Shown one piece after another: positions 28,245-37,800 of a stretch of DNA of 64,000 bases. Each line of letters starts with the position of its first letter. The first letter of the stretch is position 1. The stretch covers positions 1 to 64,000 of the forward strand of contig JAHHGZ010000001.1 in the NCBI GenBank assembly GCA_019359595.1, in the 5' to 3' direction. The DNA is from Cyanomargarita calcarea GSE-NOS-MK-12-04C (GTDB lineage: Bacteria; Cyanobacteriota; Cyanobacteriia; Cyanobacteriales; Nostocaceae). The notes under the pieces were generated by a model. It was not told the origin of the DNA and did not search any database. It was given only the letters and a program-made list of their open reading frames with translations. Both the position numbers and the translations under genes were made by a program.

Positions 28245-29198
28245 ATGGATGAAATTTTGAAAACCGTATCCCCAATAATCATCGGACACCGTGGCGCTAG
28301 TGGCTACCGTCCGGAACATACTTTAGCAGCTTATGAGTTAGCGGTTGAGATGGGGGCTGATTATATTGAACCTGATTTGGTTTCAACTCAAGATGGGGTT
28401 TTGATTGCACGTCATGAAAATGAGATTTCTGAAACCACTGATATTGCCAATCATCCGGAGTTTGCTCATCGGAAAACAGCAAAATCTATTGATGGTATAA
28501 GTTTCACCGGTTGGTTTACTGAAGATTTTACCTTGGCGGAGTTAAAGACACTGCGGGTGAAAGAGCGAATTCCTGAAATCCGTCCGCAAAATTCTCGGTT
28601 TGATGGATTGTTTGAAATTCCGACTTTTCAAGAAGTTATTAATTTGGCGAAGCGTAAAAGTATGGAAACGGGACGGACTATTGGAATATATCCAGAAACC
28701 AAGCACCCGAGTTATTTTAAATCGATTGATTTAGGGTTGGAAGAACCTCTGCTGATGACTTTACAAGCAAACGGTTACAACGGAGAAAATGCACCTGTTT
28801 TTATCCAATCTTTTGAAGTTACAAATTTGAAACAATTAGCGACAAAAAGTGATTTACCACTAGTGCAATTAATCAGCGATCGCGGCAAGCCTTATGATTT
28901 TATTGTGAGCGGTGATAGTCGGACATATGAAGATTTACTTCCAAAAGCAGGGTTAAGAGAAATTTCGGAATATGCTCGGGCAATTGGTGTTAATAAAAAT
29001 TTGATTTTAACGCAAATAATTAATGATGCTCATGCAGTTAACTTGTTAGTTCATGCATGGACTTTCCGGAATGAAGATTGCTTTTTGCCACTTGAGTTTC
29101 AAGGAAATCCTCAAGGAGAATATGAAAGATTTTTTCGGTTAGGGATTGATGGTGTATTTAGCGATAATCCTGATACAGCAAGAAGAAGTTTGGATTAA
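28245..29198 (+). CDS. Glycerophosphodiester phosphodiesterase
   Basis: 317 residues. The N-terminus has the GDPD signature GHRGASGYRPEHTLAAYELAVEMGADYIE with the metal and catalytic His/Glu, then STQDGVLIARHENEI and IYPETKHP, ending GIDGVFSDNPDTAR. There is no signal peptide, so it should be cytoplasmic, releasing glycerol 3-phosphate from deacylated lipids. ATG start; divergent from ligA, with the upstream gap holding both promoters. Downstream lies a repeat-rich region. Confidence 0.95.
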   Translation: MDEILKTVSPIIIGHRGASGYRPEHTLAAYELAVEMGADYIEPDLVSTQDGVLIARHENEISETTDIANHPEFAHRKTAKSIDGISFTGWFTEDFTLAELKTLRVKERIPEIRPQNSRFDGLFEIPTFQEVINLAKRKSMETGRTIGIYPETKHPSYFKSIDLGLEEPLLMTLQANGYNGENAPVFIQSFEVTNLKQLATKSDLPLVQLISDRGKPYDFIVSGDSRTYEDLLPKAGLREISEYARAIGVNKNLILTQIINDAHAVNLLVHAWTFRNEDCFLPLEFQGNPQGEYERFFRLGIDGVFSDNPDTARRSLD

Positions 29199-29203
29199 AA
29201 AGC

Positions 29204-29251
29204 CAGGGAATTAATTCCCTGTCTTATAGCTAAAGTCGTCTAAAGACGACT
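29204..29251 (-). repeat. Two-hairpin dispersed element, copy 2
   Basis: CAGGGAATTAATTCCCTG (29204-29221), linker TCTTATAGCTAA, then AGTCGTCTAAAGACGACT (29234-29251). Read on the minus strand it has the same order as copies at 4776 and 48969. Being six bases from the phosphodiesterase stop codon, the first hairpin may end that transcript. Confidence 0.8.
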
Positions 29252-29313
29252 GAATTAGTAGCAAATATAACGTAGTTACAATATCGTTCACGAAGAAAGA
29301 AGGAAGAAGTACC

Positions 29314-29335
29314 CACATGAGCACTCATGTGGGAT
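29314..29335. repeat. Perfect 10-bp-arm palindrome
   Basis: CCCACATGAG and CTCATGTGGG separated by CA, followed by ATTGAAAC. A single copy only. Confidence 0.6.
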
Positions 29336-29478
29336 TGAAACAAGGACACTGTTTTTCTTCTCTGCGAGACACTACGTGAACGCGCTACAAAGGACTGGAA
29401 AAACATCTTTTTTTTACTGAAGCTCTAAACTCAGAACGCGCATTTTTATTAGCTATTCCTTCTTCCAACTTCGGTTCT

Positions 29479-29589
29479 TATACCGTTTCTTTGTGAAGCT
29501 GCATATATTACCCCCCTGTAGTCCCCCCTTGCCAAGGGGGGACTACAGGGGGGTCTTGATTATGTGCATCTTCATACAGAATTGGTATT
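29479..29589. mobile_element. MITE-like long palindrome
   Basis: The centre (29510-29554) is an exact inverted repeat with 22-bp arms and a single middle base (ACCCCCCTGTAGTCCCCC on the left). The flanks continue as an imperfect inverted repeat: ATACCGTTTCTTTGTGAAG on the left against ATACCAATTCTGTATGAAG read from the right, so the whole ~110-bp unit has terminal inverted repeats. No reading frame. This is the structure of a non-autonomous miniature element. Confidence 0.75.
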
Positions 29590-29658
29590 ACTTCAACATC
29601 ATTTGTAAGGAGGCAAGCCAAATTTAAACATTTGGTATGCTCTAATTTTATCATTTAA

Positions 29659-30768
29659 TCATGTTTGCACGGCAAAATCCTCTGGATCGATTCCCCAATT
29701 TACCCAAGCGATCGCCTCCCTTGCTGATACTACATCAGGTGGTACGCGCAATGCATGAATGTATTTTGTACTCGGGCAAGTCATCTTTAACAGATAAATT
29801 GGCTCAATATCAACTTCGTTATCAATTTTTAATAAAGTATATTCTTGATAAGAATCTAACTCATTCGCTCCTAATTCTTGGATAATCCGAGCGTAGCCAA
29901 TACCTTGAATTAACACCCGTCGCAGTTCGGCGTTATCTTCTTCTAAAAGCCATTTAGCTTTCCAGAGGTTCGGGTGTACTTTACCATATTTTTCAGGTAA
30001 GCTGGTACCATGAAAAGCATACAGACTGTAACCGTCTGCGAATTGGAGGGCAGGTTCCCCTTCTCTGTGTAGTTGTTGTTCGCTGTCGAAGTGGAGTTTT
30101 GTTGGGCGATCGCATATGACTACTACCCTTTGATAAGGAAAAATCCAACCGGAATTTTCACCTAAAAGTTGAAATACTTGCCATAGCTTTTGGTTGGTAT
30201 CGAAATTTAATATGGAAGTCAAAAAGTCAAACCAACAGCAATAACTGCATAAAGCTACAGGATGTATAAAGTTCTTGTCGTAAAGTTTTCCTAACTCGTC
30301 TCGGAGTTGCAAGCAAATATTTCTAGCCAATTCTTCATCTATTTGAGACTCTAAATCTTCCGCTATCCTGGACTGTAATTCTTCTTCCAAGTATTGATTT
30401 TCTGAGGATAGTTCCCACCATAATCTTCCGGAAATTTCAAAACCGATATTTCTCGGTTTTTTAGCGGTTTTTGTGGAAAATTTATTCAACAACCAGGAAG
30501 GAAACCCGGAAAATCCAAATGTTTTTGCCTCAATAATTAAATGTTGCAATTGGGGTAAAGTTGTACTCATCGCCTCATAGGGACTATCACAGAAAAAAAT
30601 CTCAGGTTTTGGAAAACCAAGCAAATTATAAGCTTCTTTTATCGCAACAGCAGCTTTTTCTCTATCAATTCGCTCAGTAGAAAGGGCGATATTTGTCCAT
30701 TTTTCTCTATAACCTGGAATTAACGCTGCCTGCTCTGGAGTAAGCTTTTTAATCTTTTTTTGCGACAT
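29659..30768 (-). CDS. DUF6745-like protein of unknown function
   Basis: 369 residues from ATG 30768 (adjacent ATG at 30771); the frame extends to a TTG at 30858, but the extra 30 residues look non-native. The family start LTPEQAALIPGYREKWTNIALSTERIDREKA and the motif EIFFCDSPYEA are those of DUF6745 proteins. The C-terminal half includes an aromatic motif (YSLYAFHGTSLPEKYG) and TCPSTKYIHALRVPP ending with VNWGIDPEDF. No membrane segments. Some relatives lie in leucine-rich-repeat or plant-like proteins, but the biochemical role is unknown. Confidence 0.78.
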   Translation of the reverse strand: MSQKKIKKLTPEQAALIPGYREKWTNIALSTERIDREKAAVAIKEAYNLLGFPKPEIFFCDSPYEAMSTTLPQLQHLIIEAKTFGFSGFPSWLLNKFSTKTAKKPRNIGFEISGRLWWELSSENQYLEEELQSRIAEDLESQIDEELARNICLQLRDELGKLYDKNFIHPVALCSYCCWFDFLTSILNFDTNQKLWQVFQLLGENSGWIFPYQRVVVICDRPTKLHFDSEQQLHREGEPALQFADGYSLYAFHGTSLPEKYGKVHPNLWKAKWLLEEDNAELRRVLIQGIGYARIIQELGANELDSYQEYTLLKIDNEVDIEPIYLLKMTCPSTKYIHALRVPPDVVSAREAIAWVNWGIDPEDFAVQT

Positions 30769-30771
30769 CAT

Positions 30772-31318
30772 ACAGAGGTATGGGTAAATATATCTATTGC
30801 CAAAATAACTCCAGTAAAGAAATTCCGCTAGAGTACCTGTCAATTTTATATATTCCAATCATTTGAGATATCGCCAGGAAATAAATGTTTATTTTATTTA
30901 AGATTTAATTTATTGATACCAATTTGTGATTCTAATTTTTCTTATTTTTAGTTTCACTTTCAGGCTTCCAATCTGATATCCAGAAATAATATTAAGTCCA
31001 TTTTCTCACCAGAATGCCCCTGCTAAATCTACTCCCAGCAACGAATTTGAATTTGAAATGATGCCATATCTATCAGATCCATTTTCTGACACCGTTGAGC
31101 GACGAGTACTTGGTTCGGGCAAGTCTTCGCTGACGGCAATAAGCATGCAAATGACACACTATTTTTTATGAAGTCTTTTTAGAAGAAACAGCAATTATTT
31201 AAATTTAACAGGGATAATCGCCCGTAAACAGCTTTTGATAATTTACGTGATTTCCGCATTTACTATTCAATTAGGGTATAGATAAAATTAAGTAATTAAC
31301 ATTGGAGATTTTTCATAA
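30772..31318. other. Gap carrying a gene relic
   Basis: No complete gene. The interesting part is the KAS III relic at 31015-31136; the rest is AT-rich DNA that must contain the promoter of the gene at 31319. Confidence 0.65.
31015..31136 (+). pseudogene. Relic of a second KAS III-like gene
   Basis: This stretch aligns without gaps to 31450-31571 of the intact KAS III-like gene, in the same orientation, 435 bases upstream. I count about 11 differences in 114 bases compared by eye; most fall at third codon positions, and the frame (AKSTPSNEFEFEMMPYLSDP) stays open. That pattern points to a diverged paralogue under coding constraint before it was deleted, rather than a recent duplication. No start, active site or C-terminus remains. 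Confidence 0.85.
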
Positions 31319-32413
31319 GTGCATAATCCAGTAGGTATTCGCTCGCTCGCTGTAAGCTTTCCAAGCATAATTCGTACAAACGATTATTACAAAGAAAATT
31401 ACCCTGAGTTGATTGCTAAAGCTGAGAAAAAAAGCTTGGCAAAGTTATTTACGCCTGCTAAATCTACTCCCAGCAACGAGTTTGAATTGGAAATGATGCC
31501 ATATCTGTCAGATCCATTTCGTGGCACCGTTGAGCGGCGAGTACTTGGTTCGGGTGAGTCTTCCCTAACCCTGGAATATCGCGCAGCCAAGGAGGCCCTC
31601 AACGCAGCAAAGTTTTCCCCCAATGACGTAGACCTCCTGATCGTCTCCTCATTATTACCCGAACAAATTGGATTTGGTAATGCGGCCTTCATTGCTCGTC
31701 AACTGGGACTAGGATGTGGTGCATGGAACCTTGATGCAACCTGCGGCAGTACCCCAGTAGCCCTCTCTACTGCCTGTGCCTTAGTACAAGCAGGAGCCTA
31801 CCGCAATGTGCTGGTAGTAATTTCTTGCACTTACTCTCGCCTTGTCGATGAGAATGATACTCTCTCATGGTTTTTCAGCGACGGCGCAGGAGCTTTCATG
31901 GTTGCTCCACTGGAAGTAAACCAAGGCATCTTAGGCACAAAGACAGTTAATACCAGTGCCTTGTGTAACCAATTCTCTGTCAAAGTTAAAGAGGATGAGC
32001 AAGGCAATCCTCGTCTTCGCTTACGGATTGCCAATAACACCAACAAGGTAATCGGTGAAACGGCTACGAAGCTTTTGCGTACATGTTGTGAAGGTGCTGT
32101 CGAAAAAGCCGGCGTCACCTTAGATGAAATTGATTTTTTCATTTTCAATACACCCACAGCTTGGTTTTCAAGCTTTTGTATACGTGTATTGGGCATCAAC
32201 CCAGAGCGCACAATCAACCTTTACCCTCTTTATGCCAACATTGGACCAGCACTGAGTCTAGCCAATCTGTACCATGCGGCACAGATGGCTAAGATTCGCG
32301 AAAATGACTTGGTGCTAATGTATGGCTTTGGTGCAGCCAGTAGTGCTTCTGCAAGCGTAATGCGCTGGGGCGATGTGGCGCTAGGTCCTGTTCCCCTTAA
32401 TGAATGTCATTAA
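31319..32413 (+). CDS. KAS III-like (3-oxoacyl-ACP synthase III) enzyme
   Basis: 364 residues, thiolase fold, GTG start at 31319 with GGAG about 11 bases upstream. The family start GIRSLAVSFPSIIRTNDYY is intact and the nucleophile is Cys142 in DATCGSTPVAL. Where FabH has the catalytic His in PHQAN, this protein has NTPTAW, so the His seems replaced by Asn; the later Asn (YANIGPAL) is kept. It may be a specialised condensing or acyl-transfer enzyme rather than housekeeping FabH. It converges with a ThDP enzyme gene, and a second KAS III relic lies upstream. Confidence 0.85.
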   Translation: MHNPVGIRSLAVSFPSIIRTNDYYKENYPELIAKAEKKSLAKLFTPAKSTPSNEFELEMMPYLSDPFRGTVERRVLGSGESSLTLEYRAAKEALNAAKFSPNDVDLLIVSSLLPEQIGFGNAAFIARQLGLGCGAWNLDATCGSTPVALSTACALVQAGAYRNVLVVISCTYSRLVDENDTLSWFFSDGAGAFMVAPLEVNQGILGTKTVNTSALCNQFSVKVKEDEQGNPRLRLRIANNTNKVIGETATKLLRTCCEGAVEKAGVTLDEIDFFIFNTPTAWFSSFCIRVLGINPERTINLYPLYANIGPALSLANLYHAAQMAKIRENDLVLMYGFGAASSASASVMRWGDVALGPVPLNECH

Positions 32414-32573
32414 CTGGATAATAGTGAACGACCGCATTAATTATGAAGGGTTATCAGAAACCTGGTTTTTAGCCATTGTGACTTATCAAAACTAATCTGG
32501 TTGACTACTAGCTTTCTTAGAAATTTGACATGGTTTTGATACCAATTTTTCCCCGATATATTATAAACGCACA

Positions 32574-32610
32574 CCTGTGGAGCCAAGACGATACTTCTTG
32601 GCTCCACAGG
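32574..32610. terminator. Bidirectional terminator between KAS III and ThDP genes
   Basis: Perfect 15-base arms (CCTGTGGAGCCAAGA and its complement) with a seven-base loop, between the two convergent stop codons. Confidence 0.75.
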
Positions 32611-32655
32611 CTTAGATAAAGCAATAGTTCGGTTTTTGTGTGCCGATCTATTTGT

Positions 32656-34446
32656 TCACAAATAACAATTACCTCGAAGATTCTGAACACGCGGATTAAG
32701 CCCGATAATCTGCGTAGCGTCTACTGGTACTTCAACTAAAATAGACTGAGGGTTAGAGTTGTAGCAGGCATCCATAATTTCCGACAAATTGCTCAAGTCT
32801 GGTTTTACCCGATAGCCATCCCAACCGTGGGCTTTAGCCGCTGCGACAAAATCAATACTTGGTAGATGAGAATGATAGCGTTTGCTATCGAGTCCTGGAA
32901 TAATCGATGGCGCACCTTGTTCAATTATTCCGTAGCAACTGTTATTAATGATGAATAAACGTAAGCCAAGCTGACTTGCATCGGCGATCGCACCTCCATA
33001 CAAGCGCCAACAGCCATCACCAGAAAAGATAAAAGTATGCAGTCTCGGATTACTAAGCTTTGCGCCACAACCAAGTCCAAAAGCACCACCCATCGCCGAG
33101 CCATGATACATAGAGTAAAACCTAATATTAGGGTGGCGGCGTTGCATAAGATATGGGCGGTCTTTGTAGGTCATGCAAACATCATCAAAACCAATGCTAT
33201 TGGGTTGCCAGCACTGCCCCAATTGTTCGTAGAAGGATACTAAATCCACAGTATCTGGATGTACTGTACGAGAAATAGTGCGGGTGTTGAGGCTTTGATT
33301 ATCAGGCATTAAGGAATCTTGATACTCAAATTTTGGCAGTCGATTTAACACTTCCTTAAGGACTAGAGCAATATCACCATGCACTTTCTGGTACTTAAAA
33401 GCTACGCGGTGCTGAAAATTTCCGTTTTGATGACCGTAAGGCTTCTCAAAATTAGTCAAGTGCCATACAGACCCTGCACGTATTTGCTCGCAATTGAGAA
33501 CATACTCATAAGGGTCAAACCCGATCGCAATCAGAAGGTCATCCGCATTTATACTTTTCCAAAGCTTTAGCGCCCGGTCGTTACCACCAAACATAATGTG
33601 TCCGTATCCATAGGGATTCGTTTCACTAACGACATTAGCACCATTGACAGACCATACAATAGGCGATGACAACCGATACGATAGCTCGTCGATGAGGCTG
33701 TTGCAAAGCTCGTATCTTGCTGCTTCTTCACCAACATACAAGATGATTCGCTTGGATGGTGGGTATGAAGCGAGTTGGCTGACCAATGCATCAATATCCA
33801 AGCAATTGATTTCGCTTTTTGGCAGCACAGGAGGGAAGGATAGTAAATTAATATCTACATCTTGTTGCATGATGTCTGGGTGAAATGCAATGACTACTGG
33901 TCGTGACTCGCTCAAAATCTTTTGAACCATCCATAGTTTTTCTTTAATGACACTTAGGTCATCAATAATCACGCAACCATCACCCAACTCTGCTTGCAAC
34001 TGAGGAATCAAGTTCATTCCATATTCGGAAACATCCTGCAAAGGTGCCTTACCATGCACTTGGGTTGAGTTCAAGGCTACGAGATATACTGCTGGTATAT
34101 TATGCAGTTTCGCCTCAGTTAAACCACACAAACCCAATTTTGTTGCCGCCCCGGTTGTCAAAAGTGTTGCTGCCGGGACACCTGTTGCCAAATAATGACC
34201 AATGGGAACGAAACCAGCAATATATTCATTCATGGTCAACATTCGTGACATTTCATCACAAAGCTGATCAAGATGATTGACTGGCAATAGATGTTGTGCG
34301 ACCTTAATCACGCCACCACCGTTGACACCAGCATAATGCTTGATTCCCCATCGTCGAAGAATTTCGATTAAAGCAAAATTGCAAGAAACTAATTTGCTAG
34401 AACTATTATTTAAAGGAGATTTTGTTGTAAGTAACATAGCTGACAT
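32656..34446 (-). CDS. ThDP-dependent decarboxylase/synthase-like enzyme
   Basis: 596 residues with the three-domain plan of acetolactate-synthase-like enzymes. The N-terminal PYR domain has GVNGGGVIKVAQHL and a Glu in TMNEYIAGF that should activate the cofactor; the central domain is less conserved; the C-terminal PP domain has the diphosphate motif GDGCWRLYGGA followed by IINNSCYGI (GDG...NN). Such enzymes decarboxylate 2-oxoacids or ligate aldehydes. No small regulatory subunit is nearby, so valine/isoleucine synthesis is unlikely. The convergent KAS III-like gene suggests a secondary pathway. ATG start. Confidence 0.85.
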   Translation of the reverse strand: MSAMLLTTKSPLNNSSSKLVSCNFALIEILRRWGIKHYAGVNGGGVIKVAQHLLPVNHLDQLCDEMSRMLTMNEYIAGFVPIGHYLATGVPAATLLTTGAATKLGLCGLTEAKLHNIPAVYLVALNSTQVHGKAPLQDVSEYGMNLIPQLQAELGDGCVIIDDLSVIKEKLWMVQKILSESRPVVIAFHPDIMQQDVDINLLSFPPVLPKSEINCLDIDALVSQLASYPPSKRIILYVGEEAARYELCNSLIDELSYRLSSPIVWSVNGANVVSETNPYGYGHIMFGGNDRALKLWKSINADDLLIAIGFDPYEYVLNCEQIRAGSVWHLTNFEKPYGHQNGNFQHRVAFKYQKVHGDIALVLKEVLNRLPKFEYQDSLMPDNQSLNTRTISRTVHPDTVDLVSFYEQLGQCWQPNSIGFDDVCMTYKDRPYLMQRRHPNIRFYSMYHGSAMGGAFGLGCGAKLSNPRLHTFIFSGDGCWRLYGGAIADASQLGLRLFIINNSCYGIIEQGAPSIIPGLDSKRYHSHLPSIDFVAAAKAHGWDGYRVKPDLSNLSEIMDACYNSNPQSILVEVPVDATQIIGLNPRVQNLRGNCYL

Positions 34447-34820
34447 TTATACTGCTAAATTTCAATTGAAAAGTAAAAAAAAACTTTGTAACGCCTTCAA
34501 AGAAGGTAATTCAACACACTAAAATGTCGCTAATTGCGATTTCAATATTTTTCATTTTATTAGTCTTTGAGTTTCGTTTGCCAAAGATGAGTTAAAACTC
34601 TAGAAGGTACTATATAAATAGTATTTTATTAAACCCTGATATTTATGAAATACAGTTTAATTATTCAAGCGCTAATATGAAATAAACCTAAAAATTAACC
34701 CGTTTATTATAATTTTTTTAAGTACATTTACTGGGAAGAAACTATAAAAAATAATGTGATAAAAAGAAACCCTATTTATTTAATAAATCGGGTTTCAGAG
34801 TTCCTATTTATCATGTATAA
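34447..34820. other. AT-rich gap
   Basis: Upstream of the ThDP gene and downstream of the hybrid kinase. Contains the terminator at 34766-34796; no gene seen. Confidence 0.55.
34766..34796 (-). terminator. Terminator of the hybrid kinase gene
   Basis: GAAACCC arms plus ATTTATT/AATAAAT with one mismatch; on the minus strand the stem is followed by TTTCTTTTTAT, a typical intrinsic terminator 24 bases after the stop codon. Confidence 0.75.
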
Positions 34821-37800
34821 CTACTCAAGAGGGATGGATATTACAAAAGAAGCTCCTTGTCCTGGTACAGAATTCACCTCAATTGTTCCACCGTGTTTTT
34901 CGACTACAATTTGATAGGCGATCGCCAGTCCCAATCCTGTTCCCTTGCCAACAGGTTTGGTAGTAAACAGATGGTCAAAGATTCTTGCTCTAACTTCTTC
35001 TGACATCCCTACTCCATTGTCCTGAATGCTAATCGCAACCTGCTTTTTGTTATTATTTATTTTGGTAGTTATTGTTATCCGATTGGGACTAGCCTCGATT
35101 TCACCAAAACTGCGTCCGGTATTTGATTCGTCCAATGCATCAATGCCATTGGCAAGCAAGTTCATAAACACTTGATTAAGTTGTCCTGGGAAACAATGAA
35201 TTTCTGGCAAATCATCATAGTTTTTCATCACTTCAATTTCAGGACGAATCTCTGAAGCTTTTAAGCGATGTTTGAGAATCATCAGGGTGCTGTCAATACC
35301 TTCATGGATATTGAAGGGTATTTTTTTGTCAGTATCTGCTCTAGAGAAAGTACGCAAACTGATGCTCATGTCACAAATACGATCCGCAGCTTGGTGCATT
35401 GAAGAAATTAATTTAGGCAAGTCATCTTGCACATAATCCAAATCTATCGCTTTAATTTCCTTTGCAATTTCTACGACTGGGTTAGGATAATACTTTTTAT
35501 ATAGGTCAATTAATTTAAACAAATCTTGTACATACTCCCGTGCAGGTTGTAAATTACCAACGAGAGAACCAATTGGGTTGTTGATTTCATGTCCTATACC
35601 TGACACTAAATTTCCCAACGCAGACATTTTTTCATTTTGTATTAGTTGCAATTGGGCGTGTTTCAGGTCTTCAAAGGAGCGTTCTAACTGCTGGGAATAA
35701 TCTTGAGATTGTTGATAGAGACGGGCATTCTCTAAGGAAATTGCAGCCTGGGAACAAAGTAAATTGAGGACTAAAAGTCTATCATCAGTAAATGCCCCGA
35801 CAGTGAGATTATTTTCCAAATATAAAATAGCAATCAACTTTCCTTGATTGAGAATCGGGTTGCATAACAAGCTTTTCGGTTGTTGCTCAAGAATATAGGG
35901 ATCGTTAAAATTATCAATATCTGCAACAGCGTCATCATTAAACATGACATACTCTTGCGTACGAGAGACATAGTTGATTAAATTAATAGGAATATCTTGA
36001 CTTTCTTCGACTGGAATTGATTGCAATACTGTTGTGATTGTCTTCGCAGCCAAACCAATAGCTTCAATTACCCATTCGCTCTTATTGGGCATCATGAGAA
36101 CACCTTTCGATGCGCCAGCATTCTCAATTAAAACTTGCATTAAATTGATGAGCAATTTATCAATTTGGATTTCGCTACTGATAGTCTGACTCGCTTTGAC
36201 AAAACTTATCAAATCTAGTGATTCTGAAATGATTGTACTGCTGGTGATTGTTTGATCAGTGCGACTGCTGATAGAAATAGTTTCTTGGGTATTTAAGTAA
36301 ACTTTTTCCCTTTGTTGGATGGGGGCGACTAATTGGGGATAGCGTTTTTCTAAATCATTTACTTTGGCTAATGCTCCCCACCGTGCATAGCAGTAATAAG
36401 CATTAATTAAGTAGGTTTGAGCAATCGTTTCTTTACCCCATTCGAGGTAGAATTTCGCAGCGAGTTCATTGGCAAGTGCTTCTTCTTGAAGATATTCATT
36501 TTGTTTAGCAAGAGCAATGGCTTTGTCGTAATAGTCCATTGCCACAACTTTTTCACCCAGAATCCGCTGCTGTTCTGCCTCAACAAGATAATATTTATGC
36601 AGAAAATTCATTGGGGCATGATTTGCCCAATGTTTCATTTTTTCCTGATTATAATTTACTTTTTCTAAAATCTGATTCTGCTCCGGCGATGTCACTTCAA
36701 AATATACTGCCAACTTCACAAGCGAATCATAAAAATAAAAGGCAGGGTAAATTAACAAACCCGTTAAGGCAGGAAGATATTTTTCTACTTCTACTGAATA
36801 TTCTAAAGCTAATGGTAAATTACCAACTAAATAATTCAACGTAAATTTATTGAAATATACCATGCCTATTGCCGTTATATCATTCATTGCTTCATGAATC
36901 GGTAACATGACTTGTTCATCATACACTTTGCCAATTAAACAACATACGTCTTGGCTTGGATTCATCAAATTTAAAACGGTTTGCTGCCAAATTTGCACAT
37001 ACCCAAGGCCGGTTTTTTGTTTAAGAAGCTTGAGCGTTTCACAATATGTTCCCATTTCACGCTCAAGTCCTGTTAATTCTTTACCTGTTAAATAACAACC
37101 AAAAGAATAATTATGTAACGCATAGGCAGCAAATTCTAAATCACCAGTTTGTAATCCGATTTGATAAACTTCTTGCAATGGTCTTAAGAAGTTTCGGGCA
37201 TGATTTTTCCAATGTCCAACCAAGCTGTTATAAAGAAGTAAAGTTTGAGCTTGTAGTGAAGTGGCATTAGTTTTGGACAATACATTTAGAGATAGTTGGG
37301 CAAATTCATAACCGACATCGATATTACCTACTACGCTGCATAAAAGAAAACCATAAGTACAATAACCATTTGCCGACAGTCCTGTATTACCATACTGGAT
37401 CGACAAATCAACCAACTTCAACGTAATTAAAGGTACAAATTCGGGACAACCGAGATAGGCCGCAGAGAACGTACTTGATAAGATACGCATGGCTGCTAAA
37501 ATTTTTAGGTCGGTCATTTCTGGCAGATTAATTAAATCTGCAATTTTTTTATTAGTTAATTGTTCTGCTGTTGCTTGAAATGCTTGTTGAATATCAGATT
37601 TAGTTGGTGCTTCTGGAAATTTTATATCGATTAATTTGAGAACATTAAAAGCTATTGTTAAGGCTTCTATTAGTTTATTCTGTACGATACAAGCTTGGAT
37701 TTTTATTTCATAAACCCTGACTTTATCTAGAAGGGTTGCCCCAAAATTAATAACTTTTTCTGCGAATCTGTCCATCTCTTCAAAGTCACCACAGAGATAG

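Larger units (their letters stand above)
29199..29658. other. Repeat-rich gap with three palindromic elements
   Basis: 460 bases without a gene: the two-hairpin element (29204-29251), a ten-base-arm palindrome (29314-29335) and a MITE-like palindrome (29479-29589). Confidence 0.75.

Noticed and set aside
29314-29345. CRISPR-like repeat end (ATTGAAAC after a palindrome)
   Set aside because: Only one copy, no spacers or regular spacing, and no cas genes in the window.
32656-34446. Identification as ScyA (scytonemin ThDP enzyme)
   Set aside because: No other scytonemin genes are nearby and the N-terminus differs from what I recall; the general ThDP call is safer.
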